From the NCBI RefSeq assembly GCF_000002235.5, contig NW_022145597.1, forward strand, positions 30,572,797 to 30,636,796: DNA of 64,000 nt. Reading direction: 5' to 3'. The notes under the pieces are model-generated. The model was not told the origin of the DNA and made no database searches. It saw nothing but the letters and a program-made list of their open reading frames with translations. Below, one piece after another: positions 10,347-23,774 of this stretch. Both the position numbers and the translations under genes were made by a program. The stretch's first letter is position 1; every line of letters begins with the position of its first letter. This stretch comes from Strongylocentrotus purpuratus (lineage: Eukaryota > Echinodermata > Echinoidea > Camarodonta > Strongylocentrotidae).

Positions 10347-11887
10347 GTAGCCTGGCGGCGGTAGCGGGTAGCCCCAAAGCCATGTCCATTTAAAAACTGC
10401 ATTCAAGAGCCTCTTATTGCTAGGTTTACAACGTTGTTTTACATTTGCAATTATAATTTCCTAGTTTTATTCACTCTCTACAGTCCCGTACTATCCCTTT
10501 TTCAGTCTGTAAACAACTTTGCAACACGAAAACAATGATGAACAGGGTTTTACTTCTCGTATAAATTTATTAGAAGTGCCCTATGTCATTTTGCACGAAG
10601 TGATACAAAGGGCCTTTCAAATTTAAGTCTATTGAAAGCATTCCCCCACCTAGCCTGTATGACCGAGCAGAATCATTTAGTGCTCAACAATAAAAATCCA
10701 CAGTCTTGGCTAAAGAGGTCCATTATTTGTTTGTTTATTTAGTTATTTTATTTAATTGACATTGTACAGTACTATTAAATATCAGGTATATTGGATGCTC
10801 TGTTTTAAATACAGTCAAGATTGCCGAGCAATGAATTACATCCTGCTTCTTGTCCTCAAACCATATCTTTCTGGTTTTTAAAACGGTATCATTTGAATTT
10901 CCATTTCCAAGCATTATTTTGAACTGTCCCGAAATTGTTTTCCTTTCTTGAAATCAGACTACAGCCCCAGTCTAAAGTGCTTGTCCTCCCAGACAAGGAC
11001 AAAGAGCCTCTTCGGTAGGTTTAGGGACAATGCATCAAAATAACGCGGTCATTGTTGCAATGTCAGGAATGCTATTATTACCTCCTCTTTGGTAATCCTC
11101 GCATTTGACCAAACAAAAGTCACTCAATGAAGGGAGGGTCAGGTTTGTTTTCAATTCACTAATATTATTGATGCCATGTCAGAAAGAGCTGAGTAGTTTG
11201 TTACGTAACTATTCAAAAATTGCAGGTGCAAGCTATTGAAAACAGAATCGAATAGCCAAGCTTCCCTATTCATTGGTGCCCTGTTATAGAATTCGTAGCA
11301 TATACTGAATTGAATAGACCCGTGTTCTATTCATTATACTATGTGAGGGCAGTGGCCTCTTGTCATATCACTTTAAGTTTAAGTCAGCAGTTTGCAAATT
11401 AAATGAAATAAACATAAAACCTCACTATTATATCAGTAATATCAGTAACTGAAAGAAAAAAAATACGGGCAATCTTGACAACATCGGACTACAAAAATGA
11501 TGATAATAATGCATCCCGAAAGCGTCAAATCAGTAAATCGGCACATTTTGTAAAGTCATTAGCATGCAGAAAGTGTTAACAACAAAAAGCGAACCAGTTA
11601 TCACGGTGAGGCAAAATGGTCTTGTGGATAAAAGTGATCACTTCACAATGCAATGTACTCGGTTCGAGTCTCAGTTTCTCCTTTATATAAACCCATGTTA
11701 TTTTTTTTCTTCACTCCATAATATTGACTTGTCATCTCTTTTTTAAAGGGGACACCCCCCCCCCTCAACAAAGAAAAAATAGCATGTAATACTCTTTCTT
11801 TAACAAGCGACTCTCTGAATTAGTCAGAAAACATCTTTTGCTACATCTACAACAATTAGTGTAAGTATGAAGAATACATGAAGATTA

Positions 11888-12249
11888 GCAATGTGACACT
11901 TTAGTCTAGTGGGTAGGCAATCGTCTGATAACTGGAAGGTATCGGGTTCGACCCCCAGCTGTTGCGTTTTTTTCTTTTGCTACATCTACAACAATAAGTA
12001 TAAGTATGAAAAAAAAAACATGGAGATTAGCAATGTGACACTTTAGTCTAGTGGGTAGGCAATCGCCTGGTAACTGGAAGGTATCGGGTTCGACCCCCAG
12101 CTGTTGCGTTTTTTTCTTTTGCTACATCTACAACAATAAGTATAAGTATGAAAAAAAAAACATGGAGATTAGCAATGTGACACTTTAGTCTAGTGGGTAG
12201 GCAATCGCCTGGTAACTGGAAGGTATCGGGTTCGACACCCAGCTGTTGC
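11888..12249 (+). ncRNA. tRNA-like triplet, unit 5
   Basis: Three modules as in unit 1; one extra A in the leader of module b. Confidence 0.68.
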
Positions 12250-13010
12250 TTTTTTTTTAATCTTTGAAAAAGAAAAACTGATGTCAAACCCATTTTGATC
12301 TCACTCAAAGTCCATATTTATTGCTATTCTCTTAATTGATCTATACAATGAGCTTGCAATTAACTTGTAAGCAAGGTAAAGTATTATATTTACGAAGTAC
12401 AAGAAGGACAGGAATCCTGTTTTATCTATTTATCAAACATTATTACATTCAATACTTTTTCAGTCCCAATGAGAGAGAGAGAGAGAGAGAGAAAGAGAAA
12501 GAGAGCCAGAAAGAGACAAGTGAAGAGAACCCAATACACCTCATCAGTGTAATAAAGTCTGATGATCTTAATCTACATACTTACTTCAAATATTTTGCCG
12601 GGCAGATATTATTATTTATAAAAACAAACCAATTTTGGAGTTTTATAATAAATATTATTGTTGTTGTTGTTGTTGATGTAAAACAATGAGAAAATAGGGA
12701 CCTTTTGCGGGGGGGGGGGGAGCAATGTAGAAAAAAACTACAGGGGAGCCTTGGGATTTTTATTTGGGGGGGGGGGGGTGGGTATCGGCGCGGATTCAGG
12801 ATTTCTTAGGGGGGCCCAAACTTGAAATCAATTTGAAATTTAATGTGCTGAAATAAAAAAAAATCGTGCCGGCCGATATTTCACTCAGTGGTAGAGGGGG
12901 AAGGGGGAGGGGGGGGGGGGGGGTAGAGAGCACTATTTTTTTGTTTGGCCCTCGAAAATTTGAAAAATCACCCCCCCCCCCCCCCACATTAATCGCCAGG
13001 GGGGTCCCAT

Positions 13011-13065
13011 CTAGCTGGCAATCGACAGCTAGCTGGCAATCGACAGCTAGCTGGCAATCGACAGC
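13011..13065 (+). repeat. 18-bp minisatellite, unit 5 (3 copies)
   Basis: Three uninterrupted copies; the shortest allele. Confidence 0.96.
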
Positions 13066-14607
13066 GTAGCCTGGCGGCGGTAGCGGGTAGCCCCAAAGCC
13101 ATGTCCATTTAAAAACTGCATTCAAGAGCCTCTTATTGCTAGGTTTACAACGTTGTTTTACATTTGCAATTATAATTTCCTAGTTTTATTCACTCTCTAC
13201 AGTCCCGTACTATCCCTTTTTCAGTCTGTAAACAACTTTGCAACACGAAAACAATGATGAACAGGGTTTTACTTCTCGTATAAATTTATTAGAAGTGCCC
13301 TATGTCATTTTGCACGAAGTGATACAAAGGGCCTTTCAAATTTAAGTCTATTGAAAGCATTCCCCCACCTAGCCTGTATGACCGAGCAGAATCATTTAGT
13401 GCTCAACAATAAAAATCCACAGTCTTGGCTAAAGAGGTCCATTATTTGTTTGTTTATTTAGTTATTTTATTTAATTGACATTGTACAGTACTATTAAATA
13501 TCAGGTATATTGGATGCTCTGTTTTAAATACAGTCAAGATTGCCGAGCAATGAATTACATCCTGCTTCTTGTCCTCAAACCATATCTTTCTGGTTTTTAA
13601 AACGGTATCATTTGAATTTCCATTTCCAAGCATTATTTTGAACTGTCCCGAAATTGTTTTCCTTTCTTGAAATCAGACTACAGCCCCAGTCTAAAGTGCT
13701 TGTCCTCCCAGACAAGGACAAAGAGCCTCTTCGGTAGGTTTAGGGACAATGCATCAAAATAACGCGGTCATTGTTGCAATGTCAGGAATGCTATTATTAC
13801 CTCCTCTTTGGTAATCCTCGCATTTGACCAAACAAAAGTCACTCAATGAAGGGAGGGTCAGGTTTGTTTTCAATTCACTAATATTATTGATGCCATGTCA
13901 GAAAGAGCTGAGTAGTTTGTTACGTAACTATTCAAAAATTGCAGGTGCAAGCTATTGAAAACAGAATCGAATAGCCAAGCTTCCCTATTCATTGGTGCCC
14001 TGTTATAGAATTCGTAGCATATACTGAATTGAATAGACCCGTGTTCTATTCATTATACTATGTGAGGGCAGTGGCCTCTTGTCATATCACTTTAAGTTTA
14101 AGTCAGCAGTTTGCAAATTAAATGAAATAAACATAAAACCTCACTATTATATCAGTAATATCAGTAACTGAAAGAAAAAAAATACGGGCAATCTTGACAA
14201 CATCGGACTACAAAAATGATGATAATAATGCATCCCGAAAGCGTCAAATCAGTAAATCGGCACATTTTGTAAAGTCATTAGCATGCAGAAAGTGTTAACA
14301 ACAAAAAGCGAACCAGTTATCACGGTGAGGCAAAATGGTCTTGTGGATAAAAGTGATCACTTCACAATGCAATGTACTCGGTTCGAGTCTCAGTTTCTCC
14401 TTTATATAAACCCATGTTATTTTTTTTTCTTCACTCCATAATATTGACTTGTCATCTCTTTTTTAAAGGGGACACCCCCCCCCCTCAACAAAGAAAAAAT
14501 AGCATGTAATACTCTTTCTTTAACAAGCGACTCTCTGAATTAGTCAGAAAACATCTTTTGCTACATCTACAACAATTAGTGTAAGTATGAAGAATACATG
14601 AAGATTA

Positions 14608-14968
14608 GCAATGTGACACTTTAGTCTAGTGGGTAGGCAATCGTCTGATAACTGGAAGGTATCGGGTTCGACCCCCAGCTGTTGCGTTTTTTTCTTTTGC
14701 TACATCTACAACAATAAGTATAAGTATGAAAAAAAAACATGGAGATTAGCAATGTGACACTTTAGTCTAGTGGGTAGGCAATCGCCTGGTAACTGGAAGG
14801 TATCGGGTTCGACCCCCAGCTGTTGCGTTTTTTTCTTTTGCTACATCTACAACAATAAGTATAAGTATGAAAAAAAAAACATGGAGATTAGCAATGTGAC
14901 ACTTTAGTCTAGTGGGTAGGCAATCGCCTGGTAACTGGAAGGTATCGGGTTCGACACCCAGCTGTTGC
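14608..14968 (+). ncRNA. tRNA-like triplet, unit 6
   Basis: Three modules identical in their boxes to unit 1. Confidence 0.68.
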
Positions 14969-15729
14969 TTTTTTTTTAATCTTTGAAAAAGAAAAACTGA
15001 TGTCAAACCCATTTTGATCTCACTCAAAGTCCATATTTATTGCTATTCTCTTAATTGATCTATACAATGAGCTTGCAATTAACTTGTAAGCAAGGTAAAG
15101 TATTATATTTACGAAGTACAAGAAGGACAGGAATCCTGTTTTATCTATTTATCAAACATTATTACATTCAATACTTTTTCAGTCCCAATGAGAGAGAGAG
15201 AGAGAGAGAGAGAAAAGAGAAAGAGAGCCAGAAAGAGACAAGTGAAGAGAACCCAATACACCTCATCAGTGTAATAAAGTCTGATGATCTTAATCTACAT
15301 ACTTACTTCAAATATTTTGCCGGGCAGATATTATTATTTATAAAAACAAACCAATTTTGGAGTTTTATAATAAATATTATTGTTGTTGTTGTTGTTGATG
15401 TAAAACAATGAGAAAATAGGGACCTTTTGCGGGGGGGGGGGGAGCAATGTAGAAAAAAACTACAGGGGAGCCTTGGGATTTTTATTTGGGGGGGGGGGGT
15501 GGGTATCGGCGCGGATTCAGGATTTCTTAGGGGGGCCCAAACTTGAAATCAATTTGAAATTTAATGTGCTGAAATAAAAAAAAATCGTGCCGGCCGATAT
15601 TTCACTCAGTGGTAGAGGGGGAAGGGGGAGGGGGGGGGGGGGTAGAGAGCACTATTTTTTGTTTGGCCCTCGAAAATTTGAAAAATCACCCCCCCCCCCC
15701 CCCCACATTAATCGCCAGGGGGGTCCCAT

Positions 15730-15818
15730 CTAGCTAGCTGGCAATCGACAGCTAGCTGGCAATCGACAGCTAGCTGGCAATCGACAGCTAGCTGGCAATC
15801 GACAGCTAGCTGGCAATC
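15730..15818 (+). repeat. 18-bp minisatellite, unit 6 (5 copies)
   Basis: Five copies, the last one cut after CTGGCAATC by the flank deletion shared with unit 7. Confidence 0.95.
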
Positions 15819-17334
15819 CCAAAGCCATGTCCATTTAAAAACTGCATTCAAGAGCCTCTTATTGCTAGGTTTACAACGTTGTTTTACATTTGCAATTATA
15901 ATTTCCTAGTTTTATTCACTCTCTACAGTCCCGTACTATCCCTTTTTCAGTCTGTAAACAACTTTGCAACACGAAAACAATGATGAACAGGGTTTTACTT
16001 CTCGTATAAATTTATTAGAAGTGCCCTATGTCATTTTGCACGAAGTGATACAAAGGGCCTTTCAAATTTAAGTCTATTGAAAGCATTCCCCCACCTAGCC
16101 TGTATGACCGAGCAGAATCATTTAGTGCTCAACAATAAAAATCCACAGTCTTGGCTAAAGAGGTCCATTATTTGTTTGTTTATTTAGTTATTTTATTTAA
16201 TTGACATTGTACAGTACTATTAAATATCAGGTATATTGGATGCTCTGTTTTAAATACAGTCAAGATTGCCGAGCAATGAATTACATCCTGCTTCTTGTCC
16301 TCAAACCATATCTTTCTGGTTTTTAAAACGGTATCATTTGAATTTCCATTTCCAAGCATTATTTTGAACTGTCCCGAAATTGTTTTCCTTTCTTGAAATC
16401 AGACTACAGCCCCAGTCTAAAGTGCTTGTCCTCCCAGACAAGGACAAAGAGCCTCTTCGGTAGGTTTAGGGACAATGCATCAAAATAACGCGGTCATTGT
16501 TGCAATGTCAGGAATGCTATTATTACCTCCTCTTTGGTAATCCTCGCATTTGACCAAACAAAAGTCACTCAATGAAGGGAGGGTCAGGTTTGTTTTCAAT
16601 TCACTAATATTATTGATGCCATGTCAGAAAGAGCTGAGTAGTTTGTTACGTAACTATTCAAAAATTGCAGGTGCAAGCTATTGAAAACAGAATCGAATAG
16701 CCAAGCTTCCCTATTCATTGGTGCCCTGTTATAGAATTCGTAGCATATACTGAATTGAATAGACCCGTGTTCTATTCATTATACTATGTGAGGGCAGTGG
16801 CCTCTTGTCATATCACTTTAAGTTTAAGTCAGCAGTTTGCAAATTAAATGAAATAAACATAAAACCTCACTATTATATCAGTAATATCAGTAACTGAAAG
16901 AAAAAAAATACGGGCAATCTTGACAACATCGGACTACAAAAATGATGATAATAATGCATCCCGAAAGCGTCAAATCAGTAAATCGGCACATTTTGTAAAG
17001 TCATTAGCATGCAGAAAGTGTTAACAACAAAAAGCGAACCAGTTATCACGGTGAGGCAAAATGGTCTTGTGGATAAAAGTGATCACTTCACAATGCAATG
17101 TACTCGGTTCGAGTCTCAGTTTCTCCTTTATATAAACCCATGTTATTTTTTTTTCTTCACTCCATAATATTGACTTGTCATCTCTTTTTTAAAGGGGACA
17201 CCCCCCCCCCCTCAACAAAGAAAAAATAGCATGTAATACTCTTTCTTTAACAAGCGACTCTCTGAATTAGTCAGAAAACATCTTTTGCTACATCTACAAC
17301 AATTAGTGTAAGTATGAAGAATACATGAAGATTA

Positions 17335-17696
17335 GCAATGTGACACTTTAGTCTAGTGGGTAGGCAATCGTCTGATAACTGGAAGGTATCGGGTTCGACC
17401 CCCAGCTGTTGCGTTTTTTTCTTTTGCTACATCTACAACAATAAGTATAAGTATGAAAAAAAAAACATGGAGATTAGCAATGTGACACTTTAGTCTAGTG
17501 GGTAGGCAATCGCCTGGTAACTGGAAGGTATCGGGTTCGACCCCCAGCTGTTGCGTTTTTTTCTTTTGCTACATCTACAACAATAAGTATAAGTATGAAA
17601 AAAAAAACATGGAGATTAGCAATGTGACACTTTAGTCTAGTGGGTAGGCAATCGCCTGGTAACTGGAAGGTATCGGGTTCGACACCCAGCTGTTGC
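17335..17696 (+). ncRNA. tRNA-like triplet, unit 7
   Basis: Three modules as in unit 1; one extra A in the leader of module b. Confidence 0.68.
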
Positions 17697-17917
17697 TTTT
17701 TTTTTAATCTTTGAAAAAGAAAAACTGATGTCAAACCCATTTTGATCTCACTCAAAGTCCATATTTATTGCTATTCTCTTAATTGATCTATACAATGAGC
17801 TTGCAATTAACTTGTAAGCAAGGTAAAGTATTATATTTACGAAGTACAAGAAGGACAGGAATCCTGTTTTATCTATTTATCAAACATTATTACATTCAAT
17901 ACTTTTTCAGTCCCAAT

Positions 17918-17948
<31 letters not shown>

Positions 17949-18457
17949 AGAGAGCCAGAAAGAGACAAGTGAAGAGAACCCAATACACCTCATCAGTGTA
18001 ATAAAGTCTGATGATCTTAATCTACATACTTACTTCAAATATTTTGCCGGGCAGATATTATTATTTATAAAAACAAACCAATTTTGGAGTTTTATAATAA
18101 ATATTATTGTTGTTGTTGTTGTTGATGTAAAACAATGAGAAAATAGGGACCTTTTGCGGGGGGGGGGGGAGCAATGTAGAAAAAAACTACAGGGGAGCCT
18201 TGGGATTTTTATTTGGGGGGGGGGGGTGGGTATCGGCGCGGATTCAGGATTTCTTAGGGGGGCCCAAACTTGAAATCAATTTGAAATTTAATGTGCTGAA
18301 ATAAAAAAAAATCGTGCCGGCCGATATTTCACTCAGTGGTAGAGGGGGAAGGGGGAGGGGGGGGGGGGGGTAGAGAGCACTATTTTTTTGTTTGGCCCTC
18401 GAAAATTTGAAAAATCACCCCCCCCCCCCCCCACATTAATCGCCAGGGGGGTCCCAT

Positions 18458-18542
18458 CTAGCTGGCAATCGACAGCTAGCTGGCAATCGACAGCTAGCTG
18501 GCAATCGACAGCTAGCTGGCAATCGACAGCTAGCTGGCAATC
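18458..18542 (+). repeat. 18-bp minisatellite, unit 7 (5 copies)
   Basis: Five copies with the same right-edge deletion as unit 6. Confidence 0.95.
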
Positions 18543-20056
18543 CCAAAGCCATGTCCATTTAAAAACTGCATTCAAGAGCCTCTTATTGCTAGGTTTACAA
18601 CGTTGTTTTACATTTGCAATTATAATTTCCTAGTTTTATTCACTCTCTACAGTCCCGTACTATCCCTTTTTCAGTCTGTAAACAACTTTGCAACACGAAA
18701 ACAATGATGAACAGGGTTTTACTTCTCGTATAAATTTATTAGAAGTGCCCTATGTCATTTTGCACGAAGTGATACAAAGGGCCTTTCAAATTTAAGTCTA
18801 TTGAAAGCATTCCCCCACCTAGCCTGTATGACCGAGCAGAATCATTTAGTGCTCAACAATAAAAATCCACAGTCTTGGCTAAAGAGGTCCATTATTTGTT
18901 TGTTTATTTAGTTATTTTATTTAATTGACATTGTACAGTACTATTAAATATCAGGTATATTGGATGCTCTGTTTTAAATACAGTCAAGATTGCCGAGCAA
19001 TGAATTACATCCTGCTTCTTGTCCTCAAACCATATCTTTCTGGTTTTTAAAACGGTATCATTTGAATTTCCATTTCCAAGCATTATTTTGAACTGTCCCG
19101 AAATTGTTTTCCTTTCTTGAAATCAGACTACAGCCCCAGTCTAAAGTGCTTGTCCTCCCAGACAAGGACAAAGAGCCTCTTCGGTAGGTTTAGGGACAAT
19201 GCATCAAAATAACGCGGTCATTGTTGCAATGTCAGGAATGCTATTATTACCTCCTCTTTGGTAATCCTCGCATTTGACCAAACAAAAGTCACTCAATGAA
19301 GGGAGGGTCAGGTTTGTTTTCAATTCACTAATATTATTGATGCCATGTCAGAAAGAGCTGAGTAGTTTGTTACGTAACTATTCAAAAATTGCAGGTGCAA
19401 GCTATTGAAAACAGAATCGAATAGCCAAGCTTCCCTATTCATTGGTGCCCTGTTATAGAATTCGTAGCATATACTGAATTGAATAGACCCGTGTTCTATT
19501 CATTATACTATGTGAGGGCAGTGGCCTCTTGTCATATCACTTTAAGTTTAAGTCAGCAGTTTGCAAATTAAATGAAATAAACATAAAACCTCACTATTAT
19601 ATCAGTAATATCAGTAACTGAAAGAAAAAAAATACGGGCAATCTTGACAACATCGGACTACAAAAATGATGATAATAATGCATCCCGAAAGCGTCAAATC
19701 AGTAAATCGGCACATTTTGTAAAGTCATTAGCATGCAGAAAGTGTTAACAACAAAAAGCGAACCAGTTATCACGGTGAGGCAAAATGGTCTTGTGGATAA
19801 AAGTGATCACTTCACAATGCAATGTACTCGGTTCGAGTCTCAGTTTCTCCTTTATATAAACCCATGTTATTTTTTTTCTTCACTCCATAATATTGACTTG
19901 TCATCTCTTTTTTAAAGGGGACACCCCCCCCCCTCAACAAAGAAAAAATAGCATGTAATACTCTTTCTTTAACAAGCGACTCTCTGAATTAGTCAGAAAA
20001 CATCTTTTGCTACATCTACAACAATTAGTGTAAGTATGAAGAATACATGAAGATTA

Positions 20057-20418
20057 GCAATGTGACACTTTAGTCTAGTGGGTAGGCAATCGTCTGATAA
20101 CTGGAAGGTATCGGGTTCGACCCCCAGCTGTTGCGTTTTTTTCTTTTGCTACATCTACAACAATAAGTATAAGTATGAAAAAAAAAACATGGAGATTAGC
20201 AATGTGACACTTTAGTCTAGTGGGTAGGCAATCGCCTGGTAACTGGAAGGTATCGGGTTCGACCCCCAGCTGTTGCGTTTTTTTTTTTTGCTACATCTAC
20301 AACAATAAGTATAAGTATGAAAAAAAAAACATGGAGATTAGCAATGTGACACTTTAGTCTAGTGGGTAGGCAATCGCCTGGTAACTGGAAGGTATCGGGT
20401 TCGACACCCAGCTGTTGC
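20057..20418 (+). ncRNA. tRNA-like triplet, unit 8
   Basis: Three modules as in unit 1. Behind module b a C-to-T change turns the interrupted T-run into an uninterrupted one of more than 10 T (near 20278-20289). Confidence 0.68.
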
Positions 20419-21179
20419 TTTTTTTTTAATCTTTGAAAAAGAAAAACTGATGTCAAACCCATTTTGATCTCACTCAAAGTCCATATTTATTGCTATTCTC
20501 TTAATTGATCTATACAATGAGCTTGCAATTAACTTGTAAGCAAGGTAAAGTATTATATTTACGAAGTACAAGAAGGACAGGAATCCTGTTTTATCTATTT
20601 ATCAAACATTATTACATTCAATACTTTTTCAGTCCCAATGAGAGAGAGAGAGAGAGAGAGAAAGAGAAAGAGAGCCAGAAAGAGACAAGTGAAGAGAACC
20701 CAATACACCTCATCAGTGTAATAAAGTCTGATGATCTTAATCTACATACTTACTTCAAATATTTTGCCGGGCAGATATTATTATTTATAAAAACAAACCA
20801 ATTTTGGAGTTTTATAATAAATATTATTGTTGTTGTTGTTGTTGATGTAAAACAATGAGAAAATAGGGACCTTTTGCGGGGGGGGGGGGGAGCAATGTAG
20901 AAAAAAACTACAGGGGAGCCTTGGGATTTTTATTTGGGGGGGGGGGGGTGGGTATCGGCGCGGATTCAGGATTTCTTAGGGGGGCCCAAACTTGAAATCA
21001 ATTTGAAATTTAATGTGCTGAAATAAAAAAAAATCGTGCCGGCCGATATTTCACTCAGTGGTAGAGGGGGAAGGGGGAGGGGGGGGGGGGGGGGTAGAGA
21101 GCACTATTTTTTGTTTGGCCCTCGAAAATTTGAAAAATCACCCCCCCCCCCCCCCACATTAATCGCCAGGGGGGTCCCA

Positions 21180-21269
21180 TCTAGCTGGCAATCGACAGCT
21201 AGCTGGCAATCGACAGCTAGCTGGCAATCGACAGCTAGCTGGCAATCGACAGCTAGCTGGCAATCGACA
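21180..21269 (+). repeat. 18-bp minisatellite, unit 8 (5 copies)
   Basis: Five copies; the right edge is the 417-bp deletion junction. Confidence 0.95.
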
Positions 21270-22397
21270 TTGTACAGTACTATTAAATATCAGGTATATT
21301 GGATGCTCTGTTTTAAATACAGTCAAGATTGCCGAGCAATGAATTACATCCTGCTTCTTGTCCTCAAACCATATCTTTCTGGTTTTTAAAACGGTATCAT
21401 TTGAATTTCCATTTCCAAGCATTATTTTGAACTGTCCCGAAATTGTTTTCCTTTCTTGAAATCAGACTACAGCCCCAGTCTAAAGTGCTTGTCCTCCCAG
21501 ACAAGGACAAAGAGCCTCTTCGGTAGGTTTAGGGACAATGCATCAAAATAACGCGGTCATTGTTGCAATGTCAGGAATGCTATTATTACCTCCTCTTTGG
21601 TAATCCTCGCATTTGACCAAACAAAAGTCACTCAATGAAGGGAGGGTCAGGTTTGTTTTCAATTCACTAATATTATTGATGCCATGTCAGAAAGAGCTGA
21701 GTAGTTTGTTACGTAACTATTCAAAAATTGCAGGTGCAAGCTATTGAAAACAGAATCGAATAGCCAAGCTTCCCTATTCATTGGTGCCCTGTTATAGAAT
21801 TCGTAGCATATACTGAATTGAATAGACCCGTGTTCTATTCATTATACTATGTGAGGGCAGTGGCCTCTTGTCATATCACTTTAAGTTTAAGTCAGCAGTT
21901 TGCAAATTAAATGAAATAAACATAAAACCTCACTATTATATCAGTAATATCAGTAACTGAAAGAAAAAAAATACGGGCAATCTTGACAACATCGGACTAC
22001 AAAAATGATGATAATAATGCATCCCGAAAGCGTCAAATCAGTAAATCGGCACATTTTGTAAAGTCATTAGCATGCAGAAAGTGTTAACAACAAAAAGCGA
22101 ACCAGTTATCACGGTGAGGCAAAATGGTCTTGTGGATAAAAGTGATCACTTCACAATGCAATGTACTCGGTTCGAGTCTCAGTTTCTCCTTTATATAAAC
22201 CCATGTTATTTTTTTTCTTCACTCCATAATATTGACTTGTCATCTCTTTTTTAAAGGGGACACCCCCCCCCCCCTCAACAAAGAAAAAATAGCATGTAAT
22301 ACTCTTTCTTTAACAAGCGACTCTCTGAATTAGTCAGAAAACATCTTTTGCTACATCTACAACAATTAGTGTAAGTATGAAGAATACATGAAGATTA

Positions 22398-22758
22398 GCA
22401 ATGTGACACTTTAGTCTAGTGGGTAGGCAATCGTCTGATAACTGGAAGGTATCGGGTTCGACCCCCAGCTGTTGCGTTTTTTTCTTTTGCTACATCTACA
22501 ACAATAAGTATAAGTATGAAAAAAAAACATGGAGATTAGCAATGTGACACTTTAGTCTAGTGGGTAGGCAATCGCCTGGTAACTGGAAGGTATCGGGTTC
22601 GACCCCCAGCTGTTGCGTTTTTTTCTTTTGCTACATCTACAACAATAAGTATAAGTATGAAAAAAAAAACATGGAGATTAGCAATGTGACACTTTAGTCT
22701 AGTGGGTAGGCAATCGCCTGGTAACTGGAAGGTATCGGGTTCGACACCCAGCTGTTGC
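22398..22758 (+). ncRNA. tRNA-like triplet, unit 9
   Basis: Three modules identical in their boxes to unit 1. Confidence 0.68.
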
Positions 22759-23517
22759 TTTTTTTTTAATCTTTGAAAAAGAAAAACTGATGTCAAACCC
22801 ATTTTGATCTCACTCAAAGTCCATATTTATTGCTATTCTCTTAATTGATCTATACAATGAGCTTGCAATTAACTTGTAAGCAAGGTAAAGTATTATATTT
22901 ACGAAGTACAAGAAGGACAGGAATCCTGTTTTATCTATTTATCAAACATTATTACATTCAATACTTTTTCAGTCCCAATGAGAGAGAGAGAGAGAGAGAG
23001 AAAGAGAAAGAGAGCCAGAAAGAGACAAGTGAAGAGAACCCAATACACCTCATCAGTGTAATAAAGTCTGATGATCTTAATCTACATACTTACTTCAAAT
23101 ATTTTGCCGGGCAGATATTATTATTTATAAAAACAAACCAATTTTGGAGTTTTATAATAAATATTATTGTTGTTGTTGTTGTTGATGTAAAACAATGAGA
23201 AAATAGGGACCTTTTGGGGGGGGGGGGGAGCAATGTAGAAAAAAACTACAGGGGAGCCTTGGGATTTTTATTTGGGGGGGGGGGGGTGGGTATCGGCGCG
23301 GATTCAGGATTTCTTAGGGGGGCCCAAACTTGAAATCAATTTGAAATTTAATGTGCTGAAATAAAAAAAAATCGTGCCGGCCGATATTTCACTCAGTGGT
23401 AGAGGGGGAAGGGGGAGGGGGGGGGGGGGGGGGGGGTAGAGAGCACTATTTTTTTGTTTGGCCCTCGAAAATTTGAAAAATCACCCCCCCCCCCCCACAT
23501 TAATCGCCAGGGGGTCC

Positions 23518-23774
23518 CTAGCTGGCAATCGACAGCTAGCTGGCAATCGACAGCTAGCTGGCAATCGACAGCTAGCTGGCAATCGACAGCTAGCTGGCAA
23601 TCGACAGCTAGCTGGCAATCGACAGCTAGCTGGCAATCGACAGCTAGCTGGCAATCGACAGCTAGCTGGCAATCGACAGCTAGCTGGCAATCGACAGCTA
23701 GCTGGCAATCGACAGCTAGCTGGCAATCGACAGCTAGCTGGCAATCGACAGCTAGCTGGCAATCGACAGCTAGC
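23518..23774 (+). repeat. 18-bp minisatellite, unit 9 (14 copies)
   Basis: Fourteen copies with a slightly different right edge. Confidence 0.95.

Larger units (their letters stand above)
8945..11790 (+). repeat. Array unit 4
   Basis: Length 2,846 bp. Nine minisatellite copies. The C tract ahead of them is expanded to about 35 bases (10123-10157), and the base context around it differs (CACAGCTTAATCG instead of CACATTAATCG). Confidence 0.95.
11791..14510 (+). repeat. Array unit 5
   Basis: Length 2,720 bp. Only three minisatellite copies, the smallest allele in the array. It keeps the normal right flank CGTAGCCTGGCGGCGG. Confidence 0.95.
14511..17237 (+). repeat. Array unit 6
   Basis: Length 2,727 bp. 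Five minisatellite copies. The last monomer runs directly into CCCAAAGCCATG, so about 31-33 bp of normal right flank (GACAGCGTAGCC to GGGTAG) is missing. Unit 7 has the same junction. The (GA)n tract has an extra A (GAGAAAAGAG). Confidence 0.95.
17238..19959 (+). repeat. Array unit 7
   Basis: Length 2,722 bp. Five minisatellite copies and the same right-flank deletion junction (CTGGCAATCCCAAAGCC) as unit 6. The two units therefore share a recent common ancestor or a gene-conversion event. Confidence 0.95.
19960..22300 (+). repeat. Array unit 8 (internally deleted)
   Basis: Length 2,341 bp, the shortest complete unit. After five minisatellite copies the sequence jumps at about 21266-21269 from CAATCGACA to TTGTACAGTAC. 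Compared with unit 5 this removes 417 bp between two GACA tetramers. A single C-to-T change near 20288 merges two T-runs behind the second tRNA-like module. Confidence 0.95.
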
